From NCBI RefSeq assembly GCF_000691525.1, contig NZ_JMDW01000022.1, positions 1 through 64,000 of the forward strand: a DNA stretch of 64,000 nucleotides, in the 5' to 3' direction. A program made the position numbers and the translations under genes. Positions within the stretch are counted from its first letter, which is position 1; each line of letters begins with the position of its first letter. Below, one piece after another: positions 34,883-42,424 of this stretch. The notes beneath the pieces are model-generated. The model did no database searches and was not told the DNA's origin. It saw only the letters and a list, made by a program, of their open reading frames with translations. Source of the DNA: Mycolicibacterium neoaurum ATCC 25795. Its GTDB lineage: Bacteria; Actinomycetota; Actinomycetes; Mycobacteriales; Mycobacteriaceae.

Positions 34883-35611
34883 TCAGGTCTTGGGCCCGAT
34901 GAACTGGTCGAGTCGTGCGGTCGCCGCCTTGCGATATACGGCGATGACGTAGCGACTGTTCTGGGTCCACGGGATGCCGAGCCGATCGAGGGCCGCGCAG
35001 AAGAGATTGCGGATATCGGTCGAGTGGTTGGTGAAGTGATAGCGGATGCTGGCGACCCCGCGATCGTTGGCGACCACCCGACACCCGTCGCTGTGGATGA
35101 GGCCACGGACGAACTCCTCGGTGGCGGCGTCGACATGGGCCTGTTGCCACGGCTCCAGGACGATCGGACGAAGGTGCTTGCGGCCGGGAGCATGCTGCGG
35201 AAACACACACGGCCAGTGCTTGGAGTACAGACCGACCACCACGTAGTTGCTCTTCTGTTTCGCCACGTGCGCGTGCTGACCGGGCATAAGGGCGTCAATG
35301 GCAAGCCGACAGCTTTCGATGATGTCGGGATACCTCGTATCCAGCGCAATGCGCAGGCGCCACACGCGGCCCATGCGTGAGATGCAGCCATCCCCGAGGT
35401 AGAGGCCGAGCAGGTATGCGTAATGGACGGAGGGAAGAGTTGAGTAATCGTGTGCCGTGCAGTCGGACGGCTCGACAAAGCGTCGCGGCGGCCGATTTCG
35501 CCACTGCAGCACAGTGGTCCGGGGCACCCCGGTTGCGCGCGATATCGCACAGTCGTTCATCCCCGCATCGACGAGTCGTCGGACTTGTATGAAGTCGTCC
35601 TGCGTGCGCAT
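34883..35611 (-). CDS. LAGLIDADG-type endonuclease-like protein with N-terminal HTH
   Basis: This 242-aa protein begins with a helix-turn-helix region (RRLVDAGMNDCAISRATGVPRTTVLQWRN). Two LAGLIDADG-like helices follow: YLLGLYLGDGCI (about residue 65) and FVRGLIHSDGCRV (about 170). Each has the acidic residue expected of a homing-endonuclease active site. It is free-standing, not in an intron or intein. The ATG at 35611 follows a strong purine-rich site (GAGGGGGGC); an in-frame ATG at 35659 is less likely. It lies beside the tRNA-Leu gene. It could be a mobile element or a domesticated regulator. Confidence 0.8.
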   Translation of the reverse strand: MRTQDDFIQVRRLVDAGMNDCAISRATGVPRTTVLQWRNRPPRRFVEPSDCTAHDYSTLPSVHYAYLLGLYLGDGCISRMGRVWRLRIALDTRYPDIIESCRLAIDALMPGQHAHVAKQKSNYVVVGLYSKHWPCVFPQHAPGRKHLRPIVLEPWQQAHVDAATEEFVRGLIHSDGCRVVANDRGVASIRYHFTNHSTDIRNLFCAALDRLGIPWTQNSRYVIAVYRKAATARLDQFIGPKT

Positions 35612-35696
35612 AACGAAGCCCCCCTCGTTGATGACGACGCTAGGGCAGACGTCCGACAAAACTCCCCTGGTGCGAGGCGGTAGTCTGACCGGTAGA

Positions 35697-35780
35697 GCGC
35701 GAGTGGCGAAATGGCATACGCGATGGCTTTAGGTGCCATTGTCTTCGGACGTGGGGGTTCGAGTCCCCCCTCGCGCACCA
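35697..35780 (+). tRNA. leuU: tRNA-Leu (anticodon UAG)
   Basis: The 84-base gene has a 7-bp acceptor stem (GCGCGAG with CTCGCGC), discriminator A and an encoded CCA. The anticodon arm is ATGGC-TTTAGGT-GCCAT, giving UAG. A long variable arm (TGTC-TTCG-GACG) marks a class II tRNA, and the T arm is GGGGG-TTCGAGT-CCCCC. It reads codon CUA and family codons. The gene symbol is provisional. Confidence 0.93.
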
Positions 35781-35835
35781 CAGAACTGAAGTCGTTGGCC
35801 CTGGGCGTTCTCGCAAACCAGAGCGGTTGACACGC

Positions 35836-36759
35836 TCATCCCTGCACGAGAACGTGAATCGGATGGCGGGGATCTTCGGGGCAGCTGAAGATCTGAACAT
35901 CCCCGCCACGGCCGACCACCAGCCCCGTCGGTTGGTCCGAGTCGATGTCCGATCCGAGACCATCTTGAACGCTCCATGTCCTTGCGCCGTGTCCTCGTTC
36001 GTAGGTGTCGAGGCAGATGAGGAGTTCACGAGGGGTGCCGCAGTCCGGGCACGGGATGGCATATGGATCCATGGCGTGCCACTTCGGCCAGCCCCCTACC
36101 TTGCAACCCGGTGCCACCGACAAGTCGTCTGCATAGTTCAGATCGAGTCCCCATCCTGCGTCCTCTATCGTCCCTATTCGATCCCACAGCGCGTCTGGGA
36201 GGTCCAGCGGATACTCGGGCACCACCTCAGGATGGAGTGCACACGGGCGAGGGATGCATTCTGGCTCGAAATCGACGGGTGGTGCCGGGGTGGCTGCGAC
36301 AGCGGACAGCGCCGCCGAGTTGCGCCACAGGAGCGTGATCGCGGGCGCATAGGCGTCGGGCTGGCCGGGTACGTGTGCGTGGATCACCGGGCACCAGAGC
36401 AGCTGCAACAGATCGGCGTCATCGGGAAAGCGAATGGTCGGTGCGTCGGACGCGAACAACTGCAGTACCGGAATCAGTGAGTTGGGAGCGGCGTGCAAGT
36501 GCTGATATTCGGGCTCGGACCCGAGAGTGTCGAGATTCCAATGGAAGTAGGGAGCGGTACACGTCGGCCATGGTTCCGCGCGTGGCCACAGCATCGGTCC
36601 GCCGATCGAACTCTGTTGTGCCGCCGGCACTGCCGGGCGGGGGTGCAGTCGGGTGGTGGAGCGAGCGAACCGCGCGAGCTCAGGAACGAATCGGGCGACG
36701 TCGACGGGACGCGGCGGGGTGATGTAGTTGCCGTTCGGAATGCTCGGTCTTAGGTGCAT
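35836..36759 (-). CDS. DUF1963-like protein
   Basis: This protein is about 307 aa. SSIGGPMLWPRAEPWPTCTAPYFHW and QLLWCPVIH, plus a CPDCGTP pair near the C-terminus, resemble the DUF1963 (YwqG) family, which is of unknown function. The start is unclear: ATG 36759 or GTG 36780, neither with a ribosome binding site. It ends 56 bases from tRNA-Leu, facing it, in a patch of accessory genes. Confidence 0.7.
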   Translation of the reverse strand: MHLRPSIPNGNYITPPRPVDVARFVPELARFARSTTRLHPRPAVPAAQQSSIGGPMLWPRAEPWPTCTAPYFHWNLDTLGSEPEYQHLHAAPNSLIPVLQLFASDAPTIRFPDDADLLQLLWCPVIHAHVPGQPDAYAPAITLLWRNSAALSAVAATPAPPVDFEPECIPRPCALHPEVVPEYPLDLPDALWDRIGTIEDAGWGLDLNYADDLSVAPGCKVGGWPKWHAMDPYAIPCPDCGTPRELLICLDTYERGHGARTWSVQDGLGSDIDSDQPTGLVVGRGGDVQIFSCPEDPRHPIHVLVQG

Positions 36760-36899
36760 CGCTTGGTCAGTATGGATCACCGATAGTGATCGGTGTCATC
36801 TCGGCTTAGCATGGCTGTACAAGATTCAGCGAATGATGCCGATGCGAAAGCTTTTCGGACCTTTGCCAGGCTGCACCGACCGGCAGGAGAAGCCAAGCG

Positions 36900-37272
36900 A
36901 TGTCGCTCTACCTTCGCTATGAATCGGCGGTGGCGAACAGTTGCGGCAACCACACCGGGGTTTTCGGACTGGCGAAATCGCATCGTCTCAGCCCGCGCGA
37001 TCGAGCATGGTGGCGGGAAAGCAACGACTGGCTCAATGCCGCCTACCCAGACCCGGCGACAGTCGATCCAACGCTGTTCGACCGCACCCTCAACCCCCTT
37101 GACCACCTGCTGGTTCAAGGCCGATGCAAGAGATGTGCTTGAGCGAGTCCACGGATACTTGGCACTCCTCGACCGTTACGACGTCGCGTGGAGAGCGCGG
37201 CAGCCGGACGATCCAGGGCTCATCCTGTACGACGATGACGTTCAGGTCGTCGTATGTACCCGCCGCTTCTGA
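36900..37272 (+). pseudogene. Frameshifted conserved hypothetical gene
   Basis: AGGAGA lies about nine bases before the ATG at 36900. That frame reads MSLYLRYESAVANSCGNHTG through DPTLFDRTLNP, then loses sense and stops at 37142. From about 37095 a neighbouring frame continues naturally with TTCWFKADARDVLERVHGYLALLDRYDVAW and ends at 37272 in DDDVQVVVCTRRF. Joined at the CCCCC run (about 37093-37099), the two give one protein of about 124 aa like hypothetical actinobacterial proteins I recall. It is either a real frameshift or a homopolymer sequencing error. Confidence 0.7.
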
Positions 37273-37283
37273 GAACGCGTGTG

Positions 37284-38012
37284 ATGGAGGAGTTTGGATT
37301 GATCGGCGATGATCGCGTCTGGGTCGGACAGCCCTCTGAATTGCAGTTCGAAAGGGGTGACGGGCCACGCGTAGCGCATGAAGAGGCGCAGGCAGCCGAT
37401 CGATTATTCGATGCCGCCACCCGCCGGAATCCAGGACTCTTCGACGGTCCGCTGGTGCTGGTCGAGCGCTGCTCGTTGGAAGCCATATCGAGTCGGATGG
37501 TCGTGTGGTGGTCGCCGAGCACCTACCGAACGCTGGCGCTGAGACGGTTTGGGCATCGCATCTCCACACTGTTCGTGACTGTCCTCGTGCCCACATTCGG
37601 GGGAAAGGTGCTTGTCGGGCGAGCCGGTCCGCTCACGGCGAAGGCAGGGCTCTGGCAGTTTCCCGGAGGTTCCGTGACACCGCCGCCGACCGGCGCGCCA
37701 CTGGATATCGACCATCTCGCGACCGAGGCTTCGCGCGAACTGCTGGAAGAAACCGGGCTGTGGCGGGAGCCCCGAACCCTGAAGTTGTGGGCCGTATGCC
37801 GCGGCGACCATCACAATGTGGGCATGTGCTTCCGGGCCGCCGATATGGACGTTCGTGAGTTGGCCGATGTGCGCGACTTCGTCACAAACTGCGACGAGCC
37901 CGAGTTCGACCAGCTGGCCGCGGTGCGCACCGGTACCGAACTTGCCGCGCTTGGTCGGAGTGTCGATTACGTGGAGCCGTGCCTGCGTTTATATCGGTCA
38001 GAATCTGGCTGA
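37284..38012 (+). CDS. NUDIX hydrolase
   Basis: This is a 242-aa protein with a Nudix domain in its C-terminal half: GLWQFPGGSV, an insert of about 15 residues, then ATEASRELLEETGL, which carries the REUxEExGU metal-binding core. The first about 100 residues are not recognisable to me. It begins 12 bases after the frameshifted gene, so the two probably form one operon. The substrate is unknown; MutT-like pyrophosphohydrolases are the general class. Confidence 0.82.
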   Translation: MEEFGLIGDDRVWVGQPSELQFERGDGPRVAHEEAQAADRLFDAATRRNPGLFDGPLVLVERCSLEAISSRMVVWWSPSTYRTLALRRFGHRISTLFVTVLVPTFGGKVLVGRAGPLTAKAGLWQFPGGSVTPPPTGAPLDIDHLATEASRELLEETGLWREPRTLKLWAVCRGDHHNVGMCFRAADMDVRELADVRDFVTNCDEPEFDQLAAVRTGTELAALGRSVDYVEPCLRLYRSESG

Positions 38013-38070
38013 AACGTTCGGGCTCCCCATCACCAAAGCCCGTGGTCGTGAGTGTCGACAGACGACGCCG

Positions 38071-38898
38071 TCAGTCCACCGCCGCAGTGGTGCTGAAGAT
38101 CGGCCAACATATCTCGGTGGCCGTGAACGCTGTCGGTTCTGCCAGAGTGCTGCCGATGTAGTGCTCGCGGATCGGTCCCTGGCCACTGATCAGGTGCTCG
38201 TTGACATAGATCCCCAACGCGGCGTAACTGCGGTCGATGCCGTCGTGACCCCCCTTATGGGTGAGTACCGCGAATTCGGACTTCGGCAGGGTGGTGGCAT
38301 CGATTCCCTCGGGAGGTTCCGCCGATGCCGGTGCGGGCACGAACATCGTTGCGCTGCCCCGCTGTTCGAGGAACAGTGCTCGTTCATAGAGGCCGCCCGG
38401 GCTCACCGCGGTCGGCGTACCCATGGCCGCCGCGACGGCAGTTCGCAGTTGCTGCAGCGATGCCGAGAACCAATCGTCGATATCGGAGACATCGATGGTG
38501 CCGCCGACCGACCACACGGTCAGCGGTGATTCCTGACGCACGGCAACCTCTGCCGGAGGCTTGACGGGGGAGAGCAATTCACGCAGCGCACCGACGGTGT
38601 CTCGGGTCTGCTGCAGTTGCGCTTCCATCTGTTCGAGATGGGTGGTGATGATCTCGGTGCGGGCGATGGCATCCTCGGTGCTCAACAGTGCCTTGATATC
38701 GGGAATGGACATGCCCAGGGATCGGAATCGGCGGATGATGTGCGCGTGATCGACCTGGCTGGTGTCATAGAAGCGGTAGCCGGTGTAGGGGTCGATGTGG
38801 GCGGGTTCGAGGATGCCGATGTCGTGATAGTGGCGCAGTGCCTTCCTGCTCAGACTCGTCATCACCGCGAAGTCACCGATCGAGACCTGTGCGCCCAC
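38071..38898 (-). CDS. MerR-family transcriptional regulator with effector-binding domain
   Basis: This 275-aa protein has an N-terminal MerR helix-turn-helix (SIGDFAVMTSLSRKALRHYH...YTGYRFYDTSQ), a coiled-coil dimerisation helix (about 75-120), and a GyrI-like small-molecule-binding domain (about 130-270). The GTG at 38898 has GAGGAGG six bases upstream; the longer open frame to 39096 crosses the divergent promoter and is rejected. It likely activates the divergent SnoaL-SDR pair through the site at 39000-39030. Confidence 0.88.
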   Translation of the reverse strand: MGAQVSIGDFAVMTSLSRKALRHYHDIGILEPAHIDPYTGYRFYDTSQVDHAHIIRRFRSLGMSIPDIKALLSTEDAIARTEIITTHLEQMEAQLQQTRDTVGALRELLSPVKPPAEVAVRQESPLTVWSVGGTIDVSDIDDWFSASLQQLRTAVAAAMGTPTAVSPGGLYERALFLEQRGSATMFVPAPASAEPPEGIDATTLPKSEFAVLTHKGGHDGIDRSYAALGIYVNEHLISGQGPIREHYIGSTLAEPTAFTATEICWPIFSTTAAVD

Positions 38899-38999
38899 AG
38901 CGTCCTCCTCTATCGTCGGCCGCCCACATGGCGGACAAGGCCATCTTGATGGTTGCCCGTGGGGCAAGGTCAAGGCCGCGGCGCGATATCGACAACGGC

Positions 39000-39030
39000 T
39001 TGACTTTCCCCTAACGGGAAGCCCGACGGT
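39000..39030 (+). promoter_or_regulatory. MerR-type promoter/operator for the SnoaL-SDR operon
   Basis: TTGACT (-35, 39000-39005) and a poor -10 (GACGGT, 39025-39030) are separated by 19 bp, the stretched spacer typical of MerR-activated promoters. The spacer holds the inverted repeat TTCCC-CTAAC-GGGAA (39006-39020). Six bases after the -10 lies the ATG at 39037, so the transcript would be leaderless. Confidence 0.65.
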
Positions 39031-39036
39031 GGTGTC

Positions 39037-39378
39037 ATGACCACAACCGAATGGGATGCACTCCCAGACCCCGTAAAGACGTTCATGACCACCCACGCCA
39101 CCCCGGAGGACGGCCGAGCGGTCGACACCTTCACCGCCGACGCCGTGGTGACCGACGAGGGCCGCGATTACACGGGCCGCGATGAGATCGGTGCCTGGTT
39201 GACCGCATCGGCCGGTGAGTTCACCTACACCTCAGAGTTCGTCGGAGCGAGGACGACCGACACCGGTGTTGACGTGACTCAGCATCTGGAGGGCGACTTC
39301 CCCGGTGGCGTCGTCGACCTGCACTTCCGCTTCACCGTCGACGGCGAGTCGATCAGCCGGTTGGTGTGTGAGCCATGA
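39037..39378 (+). CDS. SnoaL-like NTF2-fold protein
   Basis: This 113-aa protein shows the SnoaL/NTF2 pattern (FTADAVVTDEGRDYTGRDEIGAWL, VDLHFRFTVDGESISRLV). Such proteins are small-molecule isomerases, hydrolases or binding proteins; no specific substrate is indicated. It has no ribosome binding site and starts on the predicted transcript start. Its stop overlaps the SDR gene's ATG, so the two products probably work together. Confidence 0.85.
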   Translation: MTTTEWDALPDPVKTFMTTHATPEDGRAVDTFTADAVVTDEGRDYTGRDEIGAWLTASAGEFTYTSEFVGARTTDTGVDVTQHLEGDFPGGVVDLHFRFTVDGESISRLVCEP

Positions 39379-40214
39379 GCAGGCGGTGGTTCATCACCGG
39401 CGGGACGCCCGGCAACTTCGGAATGGCCTTCGCCGAGGCGGCGCTGGAGGCGGGGGACCGCGTGACGATCACGTCCCGGCGCCCGCAGGAATTGTCGGAC
39501 TGGGCCGATCAGTATGGGGATCGGGTTCTCGTGGTCCCGCTGGAACTCACCGATGCCGCGCAGGTGCAGCGCGCGGTGCAAGCCGCCGAGGAGCGGTTCG
39601 GCGGTATCGACGTGTTGGTCAACAATGCCGGCCGCGGTTGGTACGGATCGATCGAGGGCATGGACGAGTCCGCATTGCGGGCGATGTTCGAATTGAACTT
39701 CTTCGCAGTGCTTTCCGTGACGCGTGCGGTGTTGCCGGGGATGCGTGCCCGCGGAAACGGATGGATCATCAACGTCTCCTCGGTGGCAGGCCTGGTGTCG
39801 GCAGTCGGGTTCGGCTACTACAGCGCGACGAAGTTCGCCATCGAGGCGGTCACCGACGCGCTGCGTGCCGAGGTCGCCGGGCAGGGCATCTCGGTGTTGG
39901 CGGTGGAACCGGGCGCCTTTCGCACGAACGCCTACGCCGGATTCGCCAACGAGCCGGTCGCCGAACCGATTTCGGAGTATCACGACATGCTCCAGCAGGT
40001 TCGTGCGACCTTCGTCGAGATGGACGGTGTTCAGCCAGGTGATCCACATCGCGGTGCCCGTGTGGTGATCGCCGCAATGGCTCAGGACCCGCCGCCTCGG
40101 CGTCTGGTGCTGGGCAACGGTGGATATGAGGCTGTGATCGATGCGCTGGAGCAGACCTTGGCAGAGCTGCGCAGAAACGAAACGCTTTCTCGTAGCGCCG
40201 ATTTCCCCGACTGA
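39375..40214 (+). CDS. Short-chain dehydrogenase/reductase
   Basis: This 279-aa SDR has an unusual nucleotide motif (GGTPGNFGMAFAE), NNAGRGWYG, and the catalytic Ser (INVSSVAGLV) and YYSATK (YxxxK). The arginines after the second strand (SRRPQ) suggest NADP preference. It is translationally coupled to the SnoaL gene and under the MerR-type promoter. Confidence 0.9.
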   Translation: MSRRWFITGGTPGNFGMAFAEAALEAGDRVTITSRRPQELSDWADQYGDRVLVVPLELTDAAQVQRAVQAAEERFGGIDVLVNNAGRGWYGSIEGMDESALRAMFELNFFAVLSVTRAVLPGMRARGNGWIINVSSVAGLVSAVGFGYYSATKFAIEAVTDALRAEVAGQGISVLAVEPGAFRTNAYAGFANEPVAEPISEYHDMLQQVRATFVEMDGVQPGDPHRGARVVIAAMAQDPPPRRLVLGNGGYEAVIDALEQTLAELRRNETLSRSADFPD

Positions 40215-40234
40215 GGGGTATGCCCGTGACGGGT

Positions 40235-40621
40235 TCAGGCGGTCTGCTGGATCTGGATGAGGTTGCCGCAGGTGTCGTCGAGCACGGCCGTGGTGACCGG
40301 CCCCATGCTCACCGGTTCTTGGGTGAACGACACGCCCATCTCGCTCAGTCGGTGGTGCTCGGCATGGACGTCGTCGACGGCGAATGCCGTGAACGGGATG
40401 CCGTCGGCGGCCAGCGCCTCCTTGAACGGCCGAACCGCAGGGTGTTCGTCGGGTTCGAGGACGAGTTCGGTGCCGCCCTGATCCTCCGGCGACACCACGG
40501 TGATCCACCGGTGGTCACCCATCGGCACATCATGTTTCGGTCGGAATCCGAGGACTTCGGTGTAGAACCGCAGCGCCTTGTCCTGATCGTCTACGAAAAC
40601 GCTGGCCAATGTGATTCTCAC
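40235..40621 (-). CDS. VOC-family protein (glyoxalase/bleomycin-resistance type)
   Basis: This 128-aa protein has the vicinal-oxygen-chelate fold: ITLASVFVDDQDKALRFYTEVLGF at the start, GGTELVLEP, and the C-terminal DDTCGNLIQIQQ. It is probably a small-molecule binding or lyase enzyme. The GTG at 40621 has AAAGGA just upstream and overlaps the arsR stop (GTGA). An in-frame start at 40669 lies inside arsR and is less likely. Confidence 0.87.
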   Translation of the reverse strand: MRITLASVFVDDQDKALRFYTEVLGFRPKHDVPMGDHRWITVVSPEDQGGTELVLEPDEHPAVRPFKEALAADGIPFTAFAVDDVHAEHHRLSEMGVSFTQEPVSMGPVTTAVLDDTCGNLIQIQQTA

Positions 40622-40923
40622 GGTGATCCTTTCCGTGCTGTCGAACGGGTATCGGGCTTGTCGAGCCATCGCTCGACGATCGTTATGAGCGGAGTTGTGT
40701 CGAGGTCATGAAGTTTGTAACGACCTTCACGTCTGGTCTTCACCAGACCGGCCTCTTCCAGGACATCCAGATGCTGCGAAATCGCCTGTCGTGACGAGCC
40801 GAGTCCATGCTTGGACGCCAGCCGTGCGCAGATCTCGAAGAGGGTCTGCCCGTCGCGTTCGGTCAGTTCGTCGAGGATTGTGCGGCGTGTGGGATCTGCC
40901 AGTGCCTTGAAGACATCACCCAC
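40618..40923 (-). CDS. ArsR-family repressor
   Basis: This 101-aa winged-helix regulator (VFKALADPTRRTILDELTERDGQTLFEICARL, SRQAISQHLDVLEEAGLVKTRREGRYKLH) has no cysteine metal site in the recognition helix; it belongs to the metal-independent group that often pairs with VOC enzymes. The start is the leaderless GTG at 40923, seven bases after a TAACAT -10 box. It very probably represses itself through the palindrome in its own promoter. Confidence 0.88.
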   Translation of the reverse strand: MGDVFKALADPTRRTILDELTERDGQTLFEICARLASKHGLGSSRQAISQHLDVLEEAGLVKTRREGRYKLHDLDTTPLITIVERWLDKPDTRSTARKGSP

Positions 40924-40930
40924 CCACCGA

Positions 40931-40960
40931 ATGTTATGCAAGCGGCCACTTGCATGTCAA
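40931..40960 (-). promoter_or_regulatory. arsR promoter with palindromic operator as spacer
   Basis: Minus strand: TTGACA (-35, 40960-40955), an 18-bp spacer, and TAACAT (-10, 40936-40931). The spacer is exactly the inverted repeat TGCAAG-TGGCCG-CTTGCA (40954-40937). The GTG start lies seven bases after the -10, so the mRNA is leaderless. A repressor bound here would block RNA polymerase directly. Confidence 0.75.
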
Positions 40961-41030
40961 CGCCCTGAATCGCTCCACCCCACACGGACTACCTTTCGGT
41001 GCTGGTGAATCGAATTCGCACGCCCTCCGA

Positions 41031-42314
41031 TCAACCCTGGCGTCGTCGCCGAGCGCTCACCACGGCGCCGATCACGGCCAGCACTGCGATGCCACCGAGT
41101 CCAGCAGCGACCCAGGCGAGCACCGGCGTCGACGAGTCCGCCTTCTCCGCGGTGCTGCGTTCCGCGGGCTGCAGGCGGTAGCCGGGCGGCAGGTCGGTTC
41201 CCGGTGTGCTCAATCCGGGGAGGCGGTCGGTCAGCGAGACGGTGAAACTGCGTCGCCCGGAGTCGGTGGGTCCCCAGGTGCCCCAGGCCGGTGTCTCCTC
41301 ATCGAGCAGCACCTTGGTCAGCGACCGAGCCGGATCGTCACCGAGGTCGACCACCTTCTTGACGACCACAGGCTTGTACGACGCGTCGCCGAGTTTGAAG
41401 GACACCAGCACGTTTTCGTAGGTTGTCGGCACGGCGGGCTTGGGGGGAGGCGGTTGACCGGGTGCGGGTACGTAGCCGCCACCGGAGAAGCTACCCACCG
41501 ACACGTTTGTCACCCGGCCGGCCGGATCGTTGACCACCGCGGTGAAGCTGTGCACGCCCGCCTGCGGCACGGTGAGAACCGTCGGCCGCAGCGGCGCGAG
41601 CTCAGTGATGTACGGCCGCCCGTCCGCGACGTAGGCGATCGTCACCGGGGTGCGATACGGACTGATCAGCATCGGCTGATACCACTGGGTGTACTGAACC
41701 CAGGACGAGTCCCATTGAGTGACGACCGAACTGGATTCCGAAAGGTATTCCGACTCGACGAGGCTTTGCAGCTGCTCGATCTGCGTCACCGATGCTTCGG
41801 TGGCCTCGCTGAATTCGGGTTCTGCACGTGTTGCCGTCTCCAGATCGTCGGCATCGATATCGGCGATATCGGGGGAGGCGGTGTCGGGGTTGGTGTCGGG
41901 GGTGTTGTCAGCGTCGGGCGCCTGCTCGGAGGGCGCCGGATCATCGGCACCTGGCGATGTTTCGGGGTCTGCACCGGTGGCGTCGGAGGGGGTGCTCGGA
42001 TCGTCCTGCTGAGCGCCGGTCTCACCGGCCTGGTCTGGCTCGGGATCCGGCGCCGAGCCCAGCGCAGGCTCCGGTTGCGGCTCACGCTCGGGTTCCGGTG
42101 CGGGTTGTGGCTCCGGGGCAGGCTCCGGCTCGGGTTGCTGTTCCGGCTCTGGCTGTGGTTCTTCTGCAGGCTCCTCCGCGGGCGGCGAGTCGACCTGCAC
42201 GGTGCCGTCGTCATCGTCGAACGGGTCTGCCACCGCCACACCGGGGACAGCGAAAAGGGTTGCGGTTGCGGTGATCGCGGCGGCTGCGGTGAGCCGGACT
42301 GTGCGGGAAGACAT
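41031..42314 (-). CDS. Pro/Glu-rich exported protein with C-terminal membrane anchor
   Basis: The product is 427 aa, with a signal peptide (residues 1-30, VAVADP). A Pro-Glu repeat tract (EPEQQPEPEPAPEPQ and similar, about 45-85) and an acidic Ser/Thr/Asp region follow, to about 165. A folded domain (about 165-365, with WVQYTQWYQPMLISPY) comes next, and then one membrane span near residues 400-421 followed by RRRRQG. It is predicted to be exported and anchored in the plasma membrane, spanning part of the cell wall. AAGGA precedes the ATG. Not recognised. Confidence 0.8.
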   Translation of the reverse strand: MSSRTVRLTAAAAITATATLFAVPGVAVADPFDDDDGTVQVDSPPAEEPAEEPQPEPEQQPEPEPAPEPQPAPEPEREPQPEPALGSAPDPEPDQAGETGAQQDDPSTPSDATGADPETSPGADDPAPSEQAPDADNTPDTNPDTASPDIADIDADDLETATRAEPEFSEATEASVTQIEQLQSLVESEYLSESSSVVTQWDSSWVQYTQWYQPMLISPYRTPVTIAYVADGRPYITELAPLRPTVLTVPQAGVHSFTAVVNDPAGRVTNVSVGSFSGGGYVPAPGQPPPPKPAVPTTYENVLVSFKLGDASYKPVVVKKVVDLGDDPARSLTKVLLDEETPAWGTWGPTDSGRRSFTVSLTDRLPGLSTPGTDLPPGYRLQPAERSTAEKADSSTPVLAWVAAGLGGIAVLAVIGAVVSARRRRQG

Positions 42315-42371
42315 GAGGATCCTTGACTGGAGTGGAGTGACCGGGATGCGGTGCGGCTGGCTGCGAGATCA

Positions 42372-42408
42372 GGCGGGTGACGCGGCATGAATTGCCCCAT
42401 CACCCGCC
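42372..42408 (-). terminator. Hairpin after the C39-like protease gene
   Basis: GGCGGGTGA (42372-42380) pairs with TCACCCGCC (42400-42408) around a 19-base loop, 17 bases after the stop at 42425. The long loop lowers confidence. Confidence 0.45.
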
Positions 42409-42424
42409 AGCGAAATACTCGACC

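Noticed and set aside
38019..38042. Possible terminator between the NUDIX and MerR genes
   Set aside because: Only a 6-bp stem (CGGGCT/AGCCCG) with a 12-base loop; too weak to list.
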